Shown: in pieces, positions 1 to 8,040 of the stretch
How the letters are laid out: the number at the start of each line of letters is the position of its first letter
Position numbering within the stretch: the stretch's first letter is position 1
Origin: a virus
Length of the DNA: 22,164 nt
Strand: one strand, 5' to 3'
Virus record (IMG/VR): IMGVR_UViG_3300030106_007858
Span: 38,394 to 60,557 of that record
The notes under the pieces: model-generated
The model's input: the letters and a program-made list of their open reading frames with translations, nothing else
What the model was told of the DNA's origin: nothing
The model's database searches: none
Made by a program: the position numbers and the translations under genes

Positions 1-1
1 A

Positions 2-454
2 CCGTTGGCTACCGACTTGGATTTATCTCATGAGGAAAAAATTACAAGAATATCACAATGTAAAATTTCAGTATGTTATAATAATTTCCCAATCAGGAAC
101 TCAGTAGATCTACACTACATAAAAAGCCAACCGAAATGGCAAGACAATAATGCCTTCAGTCATGTTGATTCATTGGGGATATTACCACAATTAAAATCGC
201 GCTTCATCGAGGCTTCGGTGTCAAAAACCATAAATTTAGTCGAAAGAGATCCGTGGAATGTTATAGAGGATTGGTATGAGCCAGATAAACATTTTGTTTA
301 CTTTGATAATAATAATGATTTATCCAATAAGATAAAAAACATCCTTGGGGATTGGCCATCTTACCAGCAAATGTTGGAAGATTCCTACAATCACTCAATT
401 GAAAATTATACTTGTGATCATTTAATTAAAGAGATAGAAAACAATGAACTGTAA
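2..454 (+). CDS. Glycosyltransferase C-terminal part (5' truncated by window edge)
   Basis: The frame is open from base 2 with no convincing start, so only the last ~150 residues are present. What can be seen fits the C-terminal nucleotide-sugar-binding half of a GT-B (group 1 / CgeB-like) glycosyltransferase. A segment beginning FIEASVSKT matches the usual spot where these enzymes read F-x-E-A-x-A-x-G-x-P. It is followed by an aspartate-rich stretch (YFDNNNDLSNKI) and a helix like the 'deLlekI..LL' segment that ends such proteins. Its partner is likely a glycan made with the downstream cluster. The canonical acidic E-x7-E motif is only loosely present, and the N-terminal acceptor domain is outside the window, so the family call is an inference from the tail alone. 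It overlaps the next gene by 11 bases, suggesting translational coupling. Confidence 0.55.
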   Translation, partial: PLATDLDLSHEEKITRISQCKISVCYNNFPIRNSVDLHYIKSQPKWQDNNAFSHVDSLGILPQLKSRFIEASVSKTINLVERDPWNVIEDWYEPDKHFVYFDNNNDLSNKIKNILGDWPSYQQMLEDSYNHSIENYTCDHLIKEIENNEL

Positions 455-1649
455 ATCTTGTAATAGCAAAAATAATACAAGCATTTTGGACTTGGGAGAC
501 CATCCATGGTGCAACGATTTTTTAACTAAGGACAGGGTTGGCCAAGAAAGCAGATACCCGCTGCACCTCGTTCATTGTGATGATTGCGAACTTCTACAGC
601 TAAATTACGTTGTCCCCAAAGAGGTTATGTTCAAAAACCATACTTATGTTTCCTCTACCACAAAATCCCTATCAAAACATTTCCTTGATTTAGCAACCGA
701 AAACAAATCTCAGTTCGATTTAAAAGAAGATGACCTGATTCTAGATATTGGAGGAAATGATGGAACACAGCTACTGCAATACAAAAAAGCGGGAATAAAA
801 AACGTTTTAAATGTGGAGTCTGCTGACAATATTGCTCAACTTTCAGTTGACGCTGGCGTTAAGACCATTAACGATTTCTTTAATGAAGATTTAATACTTA
901 GAGAAAACCTAGAGGGTAAGGTTAAGCTGATCAATGCATCGGGTGTGTTTTTTCACCTAGAGGAACTACATAGTGTTATAAGGGGTATCAAAAAAGCGCT
1001 ATCGGACGACGGCATACTCGTAGTTCAGTTCATGTATGCTGGCACAATGGTTGAAAAGCTTAACTTTGACGGCATTTACCACGAACACTTATGTTTTTAT
1101 ACGCTAAAAAGCCTCAAAAACTTACTAGAGCCGTATGGCTTGAATATTTTTGACGCATACTATAGCGAGATACATAGTGGTAGCATTATCGCAAAAGCTT
1201 CTAAATCTACCATTTTTAAACAAACAGATTCATGCAAAGAATGGCTAGAAAAAGATAAAAAATACAACAAGGCTGCATTTCTTAGCTTTGCCGAAAAGGT
1301 TGAACAAAAAAGAAATGATCTGAAAAACTTGTTGCAAAAAATAAAATCAGACAATCCAGAAGCTAAAATTTACGCCTACGGCGCCCCAGCAAAGGGCAAT
1401 ACATTGTTAAATTATTTTGGCATTGATAACACCTTGATAGATAAATGCGTTGAGGTGAATCAGTTAAAAGTGGGCCGCTATCTTCCGCAGAGCCACATTC
1501 CAATAGTCCAAGAGTCCGCTAACGATTTGCCAGATTACTACCTATTGCTTGCACATAATTTTGCAGAGGAAATTATTCATAGAAACAAAAACTTGATTAA
1601 TCAGGGGGTTAAGTTTATTATTCCTTTTCCAGAAATCCGAGTAATATGA
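444..1649 (+). CDS. SAM-dependent sugar C-methyltransferase (zinc-binding/Methyltransf_13-23-14 architecture)
   Basis: This 401-residue protein has the three-part layout of NDP-sugar C-methyltransferases (TylC3/NovU/TcaB9 type). Residues 1-60 form a zinc-binding head with cysteines at 3, 6, 45 and 48. The central Rossmann methyltransferase domain carries SAM motif I, LDIGGNDGT, at 100-108. The C-terminal third contains the conserved YAYGAPAKGNTLLNY segment from about residue 310, typical of the Methyltransf_14 domain. Family members transfer a methyl group from SAM to carbon 3 of a keto-deoxy-sugar nucleotide, which fits a neighbourhood containing a GDP-mannose dehydratase. Length is normal for the family (~400-415). 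The ATG at 444 sits inside the end of the preceding gene, and the stop overlaps the next ATG by 4 bases. The exact substrate cannot be read from sequence. Confidence 0.88.
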   Translation: MNCKSCNSKNNTSILDLGDHPWCNDFLTKDRVGQESRYPLHLVHCDDCELLQLNYVVPKEVMFKNHTYVSSTTKSLSKHFLDLATENKSQFDLKEDDLILDIGGNDGTQLLQYKKAGIKNVLNVESADNIAQLSVDAGVKTINDFFNEDLILRENLEGKVKLINASGVFFHLEELHSVIRGIKKALSDDGILVVQFMYAGTMVEKLNFDGIYHEHLCFYTLKSLKNLLEPYGLNIFDAYYSEIHSGSIIAKASKSTIFKQTDSCKEWLEKDKKYNKAAFLSFAEKVEQKRNDLKNLLQKIKSDNPEAKIYAYGAPAKGNTLLNYFGIDNTLIDKCVEVNQLKVGRYLPQSHIPIVQESANDLPDYYLLLAHNFAEEIIHRNKNLINQGVKFIIPFPEIRVI

Positions 1650-2398
1650 TCATATCAATACCAGAAGAATTAAAGCAAATTCGCATAGATGTTGGATTAG
1701 CGGGGGAGGCACCTAATGCTGCTCTATGGTTAAGCGAGACCACTGATAGGTTCGTTATCGGCATTGAGCCTCTACCATATCATTGGAAAATGATAAATAA
1801 TTTTGAAACCTCAAATTCTAAAAGGCCGTATCCCGATAATTTTAAAATTCTTCAGCTAGAAGAGAATGTTGTTAAACTAAACAGGCAGGTGATATGCGAT
1901 GTCGGTAATAGATTTTTTCCTATTGAGGCCGCGATAGACGATGTTTCAAAAGTGGAAAAGAAAAAGTTTTACATGATGGATAGGACTGGTGGCGCATCGG
2001 GATCTTCCAGTTTACTGGAGCCATCGCCTCATCACCCTCACTTTATAGAAGAGGAAATAGAGGTTGCGGTGCATTCATTGGAGCATGTATTAGATTCTAT
2101 CGATTGGGACAGATTTGAATACATAGAACACATTAAAACTGATTGTGAGGGAAAGGATTGGGATGTAGTGAAAAGCATCGGCAAATATTTGGACAGGGTG
2201 GTGTTTATTACCAGTGAAATGACAAATAATTTACATCACTGGCACGGTTCAGGCGACCCCCGACAGTTTGTGGAGTTTATGCAAAAATCTGGCTTTGGGG
2301 TCCTTGGGGTTGGGAATGGCGAAATAGTGTTTTTTAATTTATCGCTTAAACATAAAGTGGAAGAGGATAATCTAGATTTCAATACTCTGGGCCTTTAA
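1646..2398 (+). CDS. FkbM-like SAM-dependent methyltransferase
   Basis: This 250-residue protein has the hallmarks of FkbM-type class I methyltransferases. A glycine motif near the start (IDVGLAGEAPNA, residues 14-25) is followed by an acidic end to strand beta2 (GIEPLPYHW). A later IKTDCEGKDWDVV segment (163-175) corresponds to the family's K-x-D-x-E-G motif. FkbM proteins usually O-methylate sugars or small molecules, so a methyl-capping role on the cluster's glycan is plausible. The first glycine loop is atypical (V-G-L-A-G rather than V-G-A-N-x-G), so it is a divergent member. ATG overlaps the previous stop by 4 bases (ATGA). No Shine-Dalgarno is obvious, again suggesting coupling. A 13-base gap leads to the next gene. 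Confidence 0.7.
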   Translation: MIISIPEELKQIRIDVGLAGEAPNAALWLSETTDRFVIGIEPLPYHWKMINNFETSNSKRPYPDNFKILQLEENVVKLNRQVICDVGNRFFPIEAAIDDVSKVEKKKFYMMDRTGGASGSSSLLEPSPHHPHFIEEEIEVAVHSLEHVLDSIDWDRFEYIEHIKTDCEGKDWDVVKSIGKYLDRVVFITSEMTNNLHHWHGSGDPRQFVEFMQKSGFGVLGVGNGEIVFFNLSLKHKVEEDNLDFNTLGL

Positions 2399-2411
2399 TA
2401 AACAGAAGCTT

Positions 2412-3098
2412 GTGAAAAAAGTAGGCATAATCCAGTCGAGCTATATCCCATGGAAGGGTTATTTTGATCTAATTAGGTCGGTCGATCTGTTTATTTTTCA
2501 CGATGATCTCCAGTATACTAAACAGGATTGGAGGAATAGAAACAGAATAAAAACTGAGAATGGGGTTAGCTGGCTTACTATTCCGTGTGGAAAAAACGAA
2601 AAACGTTTGATATGTGATGTCGAGTTAAAAGATCCCTCTTGGCAAAGAAAACATTGGAATATTATTAAAGCAAATTACCGCAAGGCGCCATTTTTCAAAG
2701 TATATCAGGAATTTTTTGAAGATTTGTATTTAGGTCGGCAGTGGAAGAACTTATCCAAATTAAATCAGTATACAATAAAGTCATTATGCAGAGAATTTTT
2801 GGCAATAAAAACCACGTTCGATGATTCAAGAAAATATAATTTGCAGCACAAAAAAAATAGTAGACTGTTGGAATTGTTGGCGAATTTCGACACCAAGGAG
2901 TATATTTCAGGCCCAGGAGCAAGGGATTATATTATCGAGGAAACTTTTGATGAGGCCAATATTAAGCTGACTTGGATGGATTATAGCGGCTACCCCGAAT
3001 ATAAGCAATTACACGGCGATTTCGAGAGCAGGGTGAGTATTGTGGATTTATTGTTTAATTGTGGCCCAGATTCGCTACAATACATGAAAAGACTTTAA
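2412..3098 (+). CDS. WbqC-family protein
   Basis: The N-terminus (IIQSSYIPWKGYFDLI, then FHDDLQYTKQDWRNRNRI) is the signature of the WbqC family, found in O-antigen and capsule loci. The 228-residue length is typical. The biochemical function of WbqC is not firmly settled. It has been linked to making or transferring modified sugars or amino-acid-like groups in surface polysaccharide loci. The start is a GTG at 2412, the first plausible start after the previous stop, and an ATG alternative would delete the conserved N-terminus. No strong ribosome site precedes it. One base separates its stop from the next ATG. It sits beside the radical SAM protein, which could mean joint work on one unusual residue; this is inference. 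Confidence 0.88.
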   Translation: MKKVGIIQSSYIPWKGYFDLIRSVDLFIFHDDLQYTKQDWRNRNRIKTENGVSWLTIPCGKNEKRLICDVELKDPSWQRKHWNIIKANYRKAPFFKVYQEFFEDLYLGRQWKNLSKLNQYTIKSLCREFLAIKTTFDDSRKYNLQHKKNSRLLELLANFDTKEYISGPGARDYIIEETFDEANIKLTWMDYSGYPEYKQLHGDFESRVSIVDLLFNCGPDSLQYMKRL

Positions 3099-3099
3099 A

Positions 3100-4095
3100 A
3101 TGGACGCATCACGCACATATGGCTTTCAGAAGCAATTGCCCTCGGAGTTCCCCTCTCAGTTGATTTTGGATATTACAGAGGTTTGCAATTTGGGTTGTGT
3201 TCATTGCCCACACCCCATATTTAAAAATTCGAATCTCTATGGAAAAAGGTTTTTAGATCCAGAGCTTAACGCGAAAATGGTCAATGAGGTGAGTACAGAC
3301 GGCAGAGGACATTGCCAATACATTAGGTATACCAGTAATGGCGAGCCGCTCATCCACCCACTTGGATATAAAATGATTCAAGATGCAGTTGACCATTCAA
3401 AAACTTTTGTTTGCCTAACAACGAATGGCACCATCATGAAGGAAAAAAAGACCCGACAGCTTCTAGATTCTGGCATTCACATGATAGACATCAGTATTGA
3501 TGCATATAGGCCCGAAACTTATGCCAAGATAAGAGTGGGCGGTAATTTAGAAATAACAAGAGAAAATGTTTTAAGATTATTGAAATGGGTTCGGCAAGGC
3601 GAACTGGACACAAAGGTGGTGGTAAGCTTTGTTGAGCAGCCAAACAATACAAATGAGGTTGAGGATTTTAGGAGGTTTTGGAAAAACGAAGGGGCAACCA
3701 ATGTAGTAATAAGGCGCTTGCATTCGGCTTCGGGGGCGGTAGGCAACATAGCGGAAACAATGAGGGAGAAACAAAAAGACAACGAAACAAAGCGTTATCC
3801 ATGTCTTTACCCATGGGAGCGCTTGGTTTTAGACCCAAAGGGGTATTTGGCGTTCTGTCCAACTGACTGGCAATACAAGTCAACCTTTTCCGATTTTAGA
3901 AAATATAGCATCGGAGAAGCGTGGCGTGGAGATTTCATGAAAAAACTACGCGAGGCGCACTTAAGGAATAATTTTTCTTGTCACGGATTTTGTGGCCAAT
4001 GCCCAGATTGGGCCAGCACCCGCTGGCCAAAGCAAGACGGTAGGCGTTATGCTGATCTAGTTGCAGAATTAACAGACGCTTCGGATATTTACTAA
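3100..4095 (+). CDS. Radical SAM/SPASM-domain protein
   Basis: This 331-residue protein carries the radical SAM iron-sulfur motif C-x3-C-x2-C (C29, C33, C36, in VCNLGCVHCPH). A C-terminal SPASM-like set of cysteines lies at 235, 253, 294, 298 and 301 (CLYPW, FCPTDW, CHGFCGQCPDW), which would bind one or more auxiliary 4Fe-4S clusters. Between them is the expected TIM-barrel material, including a glycine-rich TSNGEP strand that contacts SAM. Radical SAM/SPASM enzymes perform radical chemistry on peptides or sugars. Homologues embedded in LPS or capsule loci are thought to modify a sugar or a linked amino acid. Its neighbours are a WbqC protein one base upstream and a glycosyltransferase one base downstream, so the target is probably a glycan component. 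The precise reaction is unknown. Confidence 0.9.
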   Translation: MDASRTYGFQKQLPSEFPSQLILDITEVCNLGCVHCPHPIFKNSNLYGKRFLDPELNAKMVNEVSTDGRGHCQYIRYTSNGEPLIHPLGYKMIQDAVDHSKTFVCLTTNGTIMKEKKTRQLLDSGIHMIDISIDAYRPETYAKIRVGGNLEITRENVLRLLKWVRQGELDTKVVVSFVEQPNNTNEVEDFRRFWKNEGATNVVIRRLHSASGAVGNIAETMREKQKDNETKRYPCLYPWERLVLDPKGYLAFCPTDWQYKSTFSDFRKYSIGEAWRGDFMKKLREAHLRNNFSCHGFCGQCPDWASTRWPKQDGRRYADLVAELTDASDIY

Positions 4096-4096
4096 T

Positions 4097-4732
4097 ATGA
4101 AAGTTTATGCATCCCACACACCACGCGCAAAAGCAATTTTTGATCTTTTGTATCAAAGTGCCGAAGGAATACAGGATGTCGAAGTTATTTCATGCCCCTT
4201 CGAGGGTAATTCTGATGGAATGTGGGGAGAGACTGGCACGGATGAGTATCAATATTTAATGATACAAAGATGGAATTTGCTTCCCACGATAATCAGGGAG
4301 AATATCGGGTCTAACATTGTCTGGCTGGATGTTGACTGCGTATTCAATAGTAATAATAAAACCTTTGCGCCCACAATAAATTCACTATTAGAGCAACACG
4401 ACTTTGCTTTTCATTACGATTCCAATTCCGCTCTTTCTCGTCATATAAATACAGGAATCATGGCAATTAAGTGTTCCAAAAAAACATTGGCTGTTACGGA
4501 AAAATGGATTGATATAATTTTAAATATGACACCTGAGGCAAGGCGCGGCATTGGCTGCCTTGCTCAGTGGAATGATATTTTTTCCAATTATCCCGAGCAT
4601 GAGGCGACTTATTGTATTTTGCCGCAAGATTTCGGATATAGAACGAGCAATTGTGTTATCTATCACGCTATAGGAGTGCAAGATAAAATAACACACCTTA
4701 ACGATGCGTTGAATTCTTTCCAACAAGGTTAA
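4097..4732 (+). CDS. Putative GT-A type glycosyltransferase with DxD motif
   Basis: This 211-residue protein has a hydrophobic strand ending in WLDVDCVF (D78-V79-D80), the metal- and nucleotide-sugar-binding DxD motif of GT-A glycosyltransferases. About 37 residues later comes HINTGIMAIK (around 116-125), matching the N-T-G-x-hydrophobic segment of nucleotide-diphospho-sugar transferases (Nucleotid_trans-like). A C-terminal histidine (CVIYHAIG) may complete the metal site. It lacks a signal peptide or membrane helix and so would act on the cytoplasmic side. It follows the radical SAM gene by a single base and is followed by the sugar reductase after two. Donor and acceptor are unknown. It could also be a small glycosyltransferase-fold protein without the expected activity. 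Confidence 0.6.
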   Translation: MKVYASHTPRAKAIFDLLYQSAEGIQDVEVISCPFEGNSDGMWGETGTDEYQYLMIQRWNLLPTIIRENIGSNIVWLDVDCVFNSNNKTFAPTINSLLEQHDFAFHYDSNSALSRHINTGIMAIKCSKKTLAVTEKWIDIILNMTPEARRGIGCLAQWNDIFSNYPEHEATYCILPQDFGYRTSNCVIYHAIGVQDKITHLNDALNSFQQG

Positions 4733-4734
4733 GG

Positions 4735-5625
4735 ATGAAGGTTTTAATTACAGGCTCAACTGGATTCCTTGGTCGGCATTTAACCAAACACCTTAAAAAA
4801 TTAGGATGGGATTTATTTGAGTGCAACACCAAAACCGCTAACTTGATGTGTGATAAAAATTTGCACATTTTTAATAAAATTAAATTTGATTATATCTTTC
4901 ATTTGGCGGCTCACACCAAGGCGGGCGATTACTGCCTATATCACAAGGGCGAACAGTTTGAGATTAATCAAAGAATTAATTCTAATATTTTAAAATATTG
5001 GAGCGATCATCAACCACAGGCGAAAATGATAGCCATGGGAACCAGTTGCTCCTACTCGCCTGACTTGCCGATGACGGAGGAGAATTATTTAAAAGGCGAG
5101 CCTGAAGAGGGCCTATATACCTACGCCATGACCAAGAGAATGCTCTTGGTTGGCCTGAAGTCATACGCGGAGCAGTATGGCTTAAAGTGGCTTTACTTCG
5201 TGCCTTCTACCCTGTATGGAAGCGACTTTGAAGAGTGGGATAATCATTTCATATTTGATTTTATAAAAAATTGCTATCAAGCCAAACACAATGATAAAAA
5301 ATTTGTCATATGGGGTGACGGCACCGCTAGACGAGAGTTAATTTATGTAAGCGATGCTTGTAAATTGATGTTAAAATTACTAGACCGCAACAATCAGATT
5401 GTCAATTTAGGGGCAGGCCAAGATCACAGCATAAACCAATTTGCCGAATATGTTTGCAAAGCTTTTGATTATAATCCCGAATTGATAGAGCGAGATTTAA
5501 CTAAATATGTGGGCGTGAAATGTAAATTGCTAGATGTCAGTAAAACTTACAACCCCAAGGAATTGACGCCCCTTAGAGAGGGCTTACAAAAAACAATTAA
5601 ATGGTACATTGAAAAATCAAAATGA
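4735..5625 (+). CDS. NAD(P)-dependent sugar epimerase/reductase, GDP-L-fucose synthase-like (extended SDR)
   Basis: This 296-residue extended short-chain dehydrogenase has the Rossmann motif GSTGFLG (7-13), the strand YIFHLAAHTKAGD, a GTSCSYSP segment with the catalytic Ser/Thr, and the Y130-x3-K134 pair. The GTSCSYSPDLPMTEENYLKGEPEEGLY region, followed by YAMTK, closely resembles GDP-L-fucose synthase (Fcl/WcaG), where an S-S/C-C-I-Y-P segment precedes the active-site tyrosine. It would use the 4-keto-6-deoxymannose made by the downstream Gmd and turn it into GDP-fucose or a related sugar. The two genes are 3.6 kb apart rather than adjacent, and other SDR epimerases share much of this pattern. 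ATG follows an AAGGTTAAGG ribosome-site-like stretch, and the stop overlaps the next gene by 4 bases. Confidence 0.82.
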   Translation: MKVLITGSTGFLGRHLTKHLKKLGWDLFECNTKTANLMCDKNLHIFNKIKFDYIFHLAAHTKAGDYCLYHKGEQFEINQRINSNILKYWSDHQPQAKMIAMGTSCSYSPDLPMTEENYLKGEPEEGLYTYAMTKRMLLVGLKSYAEQYGLKWLYFVPSTLYGSDFEEWDNHFIFDFIKNCYQAKHNDKKFVIWGDGTARRELIYVSDACKLMLKLLDRNNQIVNLGAGQDHSINQFAEYVCKAFDYNPELIERDLTKYVGVKCKLLDVSKTYNPKELTPLREGLQKTIKWYIEKSK

Positions 5626-6032
5626 AAGAAAGAAAATATTTACCAACTTTATCAGAATTAATAGATCGGCTTTCAATAGCACAACTGAAGGAGGTTTTTA
5701 TCTCAGAGCATAAAAAGGAATACTCCCAAGAAATCGCTGATATACTCCATGATATTGACATAGCCCTAGAAAAAGATCAAACATGGCTAGACGCTAAGGC
5801 GGTGCGAGCAATAGTCGTTTTAGCCCAAATGAATTTGCACATTTGGCATAATGAATCTAATTATCGTAAAGGCATTAAGGAAGGTAATAGCTTAGAGTTG
5901 ACGCATGGCTTAAATGGGATTAGAAATACCGCAAAAAATAAAATCCAAGAAGTGGTAGGAGGAAGAAAGGACTACAAGATTGATTGCTTAGCCGCCGAGT
6001 TCGAGGATTGGGAAATAAGCTGGGATGAGTAA
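5622..6032 (+). CDS. Conserved-looking protein of polysaccharide loci, possibly DUF4254-like
   Basis: The function of this 136-residue protein is not recognised. It is predicted largely helical and soluble. Two features stand out: TLSELIDRLSIAQLK near the start and NLHIWHNESNYR in the middle, followed by an asparagine-rich helix and a C-terminal IDCLAAEFEDWEI. The 'ELIDRLSI' and 'IWH-E' combination recalls DUF4254 proteins seen next to LPS-biosynthesis genes, but I cannot confirm this without a profile search. It overlaps the SDR gene by 4 bases and the PfkB gene by 8, so it is translated as part of the sugar operon. That position suggests a role in making or assembling the glycan. Confidence 0.6.
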   Translation: MKERKYLPTLSELIDRLSIAQLKEVFISEHKKEYSQEIADILHDIDIALEKDQTWLDAKAVRAIVVLAQMNLHIWHNESNYRKGIKEGNSLELTHGLNGIRNTAKNKIQEVVGGRKDYKIDCLAAEFEDWEISWDE

Positions 6033-6771
6033 AATATTAATCATAGGCGACTCCTGTAAGGATGTTTACATTTACGGGGAATGCAAAAGACTTGCCCCAG
6101 ATTCGCCAGTTCCTGTTTTCGTTGCTGTAAGCGAGAAACATAATGATGGGATGGCGGGTAATGTTTATAAAAATATAATTTCATTGGGCGCTAATGCTCG
6201 CATTAAAACCAATAAGGTTGGGATTGAGAAAAAAAGGTATGTAGAAAAAAATACAAACCACATGTTCATTAGGGTTGATTCGGGCGAGGAACGGATAAAG
6301 CGCGTTTCAAATCTTTCCAAAAACCTTTTAGAGCAATATGATTTAGTTGCCATATCAGATTACAATAAAGGTTTTTTGCATCATGATGATATTGAATTCA
6401 TCTGCCAGAATCACCCTTTAGTTTTCATAGATACAAAGAAAAAAATAGGCGATTTTTGCAAGGATTGCGCTTTCTTAAAAATAAATAACGATGAGTACGA
6501 AGCTTCGCAAGATTTTTTGGATAGTTCCGCTTGGGCTTGGGAAAAATTAATTGTTACGCTTAGCAGTAGGGGCTGCTCATTTAAAGATAAACTTTATCCA
6601 GTCGATAAGGTGGAGATAAAAGATCTTTGTGGCGCGGGCGATAGTTTTTTAGCGGCCTTGTGCGTAAAATATCTTGAAAGTCGCAACATAAAACAGAGTA
6701 TAGATTTTGCAAATCGCTGCGCCACACAAGTGGTTCAGCAAAAAGGCGTAAACATCGTAAAAAAACCATGA
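6025..6771 (+). CDS. PfkB-family sugar kinase resembling the HldE/RfaE kinase domain
   Basis: This 248-residue ribokinase-fold protein opens with ILIIGDSCKDVYIYGECKRLAPDSPVPVF, very close to the start of the heptose-7-phosphate kinase domain of HldE. It continues with a GMAGNVYKNI substrate loop and VAISDYNKGF (HldE usually has V-L-S-D-Y-x-K-G). The ATP-binding, catalytic-base motif GAGD lies at 203-206 in CGAGDSFLAAL. It would phosphorylate a sugar phosphate at the anomeric position, a step toward an ADP- or GDP-activated sugar. It is shorter than HldE domain I (~310-330) and has no nucleotidyltransferase domain. Several internal loops are trimmed. It overlaps both neighbours (8 and 4 bases). 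The heptose substrate is inferred from resemblance only. Confidence 0.82.
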   Translation: MSKILIIGDSCKDVYIYGECKRLAPDSPVPVFVAVSEKHNDGMAGNVYKNIISLGANARIKTNKVGIEKKRYVEKNTNHMFIRVDSGEERIKRVSNLSKNLLEQYDLVAISDYNKGFLHHDDIEFICQNHPLVFIDTKKKIGDFCKDCAFLKINNDEYEASQDFLDSSAWAWEKLIVTLSSRGCSFKDKLYPVDKVEIKDLCGAGDSFLAALCVKYLESRNIKQSIDFANRCATQVVQQKGVNIVKKP

Positions 6772-7697
6772 AAATACTAATTACAGGAGGTGCTGGCTAC
6801 ATTGGAAGCGAGATGGTGGGATTTTTGCTTAATAAAGGACATGAAGTCACCGTGGTAGACACTTTAGACTATGGTTGCACATCTCTGCTGAGATACATCG
6901 GTCACCCAAGGTTTTATTTTGAAAAAATGGACGTTCGCAGAAGGGATTTGCTTAAACCAAAACTGCGGGAGGCTGATATTATTATCCCTCTTGCGTGTTT
7001 GGTGGGATTTCCACTATGCGAAGACAAGCCCACGGAAGCCATTGAGATTAATCATACCGCTAACGAATGGATAGCGGAAAATAAATCTAAAGACCAAAGG
7101 GTGATCTACCCCTGTACCAATTCTGGTTACGGCGTGGCAGACGGCGATGGTATATGCACCGAAGAATCTCCACTGAATCCGATATCTCTGTATGGATCTA
7201 CTAAAGTTAGTGCGGAGAAGGCATATCAACAGGCAGAAGAGTGTTGCACCCTGAGACTTGCCACCGTTTTTGGGCCTTCCAGCCGCCCCAGAACGGACTT
7301 ATTAGTAAATAATTTTGTTTTAAAAGCTCTAAAGGATAGAGTTTTAGTTTTGTATGAATGTGAATTTATGCGGAACTATGTGCATATTTGGGATATTTGT
7401 CGAGTTTACAATTTTATTATTGATAATTGGGATAAATGCAAAAACGAAACATTTAATATCGGAAATGATGATATTAATATGAACAAGCTTCAGTTAGCTG
7501 AAAAAATAAACCAGTATTGCCCAGTTGAGATTATTAAAGCGGAATTTACGCAAGACCTTGATAAGAGAAATTACATAGTCAGCAGTCAAAAAATTTATGA
7601 TTTGGGTTTTAGTTGTGAGTACGATTTAGATACAGGTATACAGCAGTTAATAAATATGTATGAGCTAATCGATGAGCCTTGGTATGGAAACTACTAA
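6768..7697 (+). CDS. NAD(P)-dependent nucleotide-sugar epimerase/dehydratase (extended SDR)
   Basis: This 309-residue extended SDR has the cofactor motif GGAGYIG (7-13), an acidic VVDTLDYG strand end favouring NAD, and the strand ADIIIPLACLVG in the place of the usual H-L-A-A. The catalytic pair is Y142-x3-K146 (LYGSTK), followed by LRLATVFGPSSRPR. It acts on an NDP-sugar (epimerisation or 4,6-dehydration); the substrate is not readable. The substitution PLACLVGFPLCEDKP, with a cysteine close to the usual substrate-binding region, is a recognisable variant of a subfamily frequent in LPS loci and phage sugar clusters. It sits directly after the HldE-like kinase with a 4-base overlap, so it may work on the same sugar. 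Confidence 0.85.
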   Translation: MKILITGGAGYIGSEMVGFLLNKGHEVTVVDTLDYGCTSLLRYIGHPRFYFEKMDVRRRDLLKPKLREADIIIPLACLVGFPLCEDKPTEAIEINHTANEWIAENKSKDQRVIYPCTNSGYGVADGDGICTEESPLNPISLYGSTKVSAEKAYQQAEECCTLRLATVFGPSSRPRTDLLVNNFVLKALKDRVLVLYECEFMRNYVHIWDICRVYNFIIDNWDKCKNETFNIGNDDINMNKLQLAEKINQYCPVEIIKAEFTQDLDKRNYIVSSQKIYDLGFSCEYDLDTGIQQLINMYELIDEPWYGNY

Positions 7698-7713
7698 AAC
7701 AAACACTTAAGCC

Positions 7714-8040
7714 ATGACGTATGTATTTGATATAGATGGAACTATTTGTGACAAGCCTAGCAAGGTTTATGATGATGGAGACTATTCTGAGTCTGTGCCT
7801 AATTATAATAGAATCAATAAGATTAATCAGTTATATGCAGAAGGCCACACCATACATTTTTTAACAGCCCGAGGTATGGGAAGATCAAAAAATAAGAGTC
7901 CAAATCTATTTAGGGACATAACAGAGAAACAACTTAAAGATTGGGGGGTAAATTACGATAAGCTTTTTATGGGTAAACCCGCTGGAGATTTTTATATAGA
8001 CGATAAAGGAGTAAAAGATGAAGAATTTTTCAAATATTAA
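7714..8040 (+). CDS. Small HAD-superfamily phosphatase
   Basis: This 108-residue protein contains the HAD motif I FDIDGTICD (D6 nucleophile, D8 acid/base), motif II in FLTARG, and motif IV in YIDDKG (D96, D97). A lysine just upstream (MGKPAGD) supplies motif III. It belongs to the tiny capless type annotated as capsule-biosynthesis phosphatase. Such proteins sit in LPS and capsule loci and probably dephosphorylate a sugar phosphate. In an HldE-like context it could do a GmhB-like step, but its short length and lack of the GmhB zinc cysteines argue against GmhB proper. A 16-base gap precedes it. It overlaps the cupin gene by 23 bases, with a Shine-Dalgarno (AAAGGAG, 8005-8011) for that gene lying inside its end. 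Confidence 0.85.
   Translation: MTYVFDIDGTICDKPSKVYDDGDYSESVPNYNRINKINQLYAEGHTIHFLTARGMGRSKNKSPNLFRDITEKQLKDWGVNYDKLFMGKPAGDFYIDDKGVKDEEFFKY

Noticed and set aside
3519-3866. Several open frames on the other strand and in another + frame over the radical SAM gene
   Set aside because: They lie wholly inside a gene with intact catalytic motifs, carry no recognisable domain and have no ribosome site; they are shadows.
5755-5783. Promoter starting with the perfect TTGACA at 5755
   Set aside because: No -10 resembling TATAAT lies 16-18 bases downstream and no gene starts there.
7679-7713. A leaderless promoter for the HAD phosphatase gene (TTGGTA at 7679)
   Set aside because: Only four of six -35 bases match and the expected -10 position (AACACT) matches three of six, too weak to count with the others.
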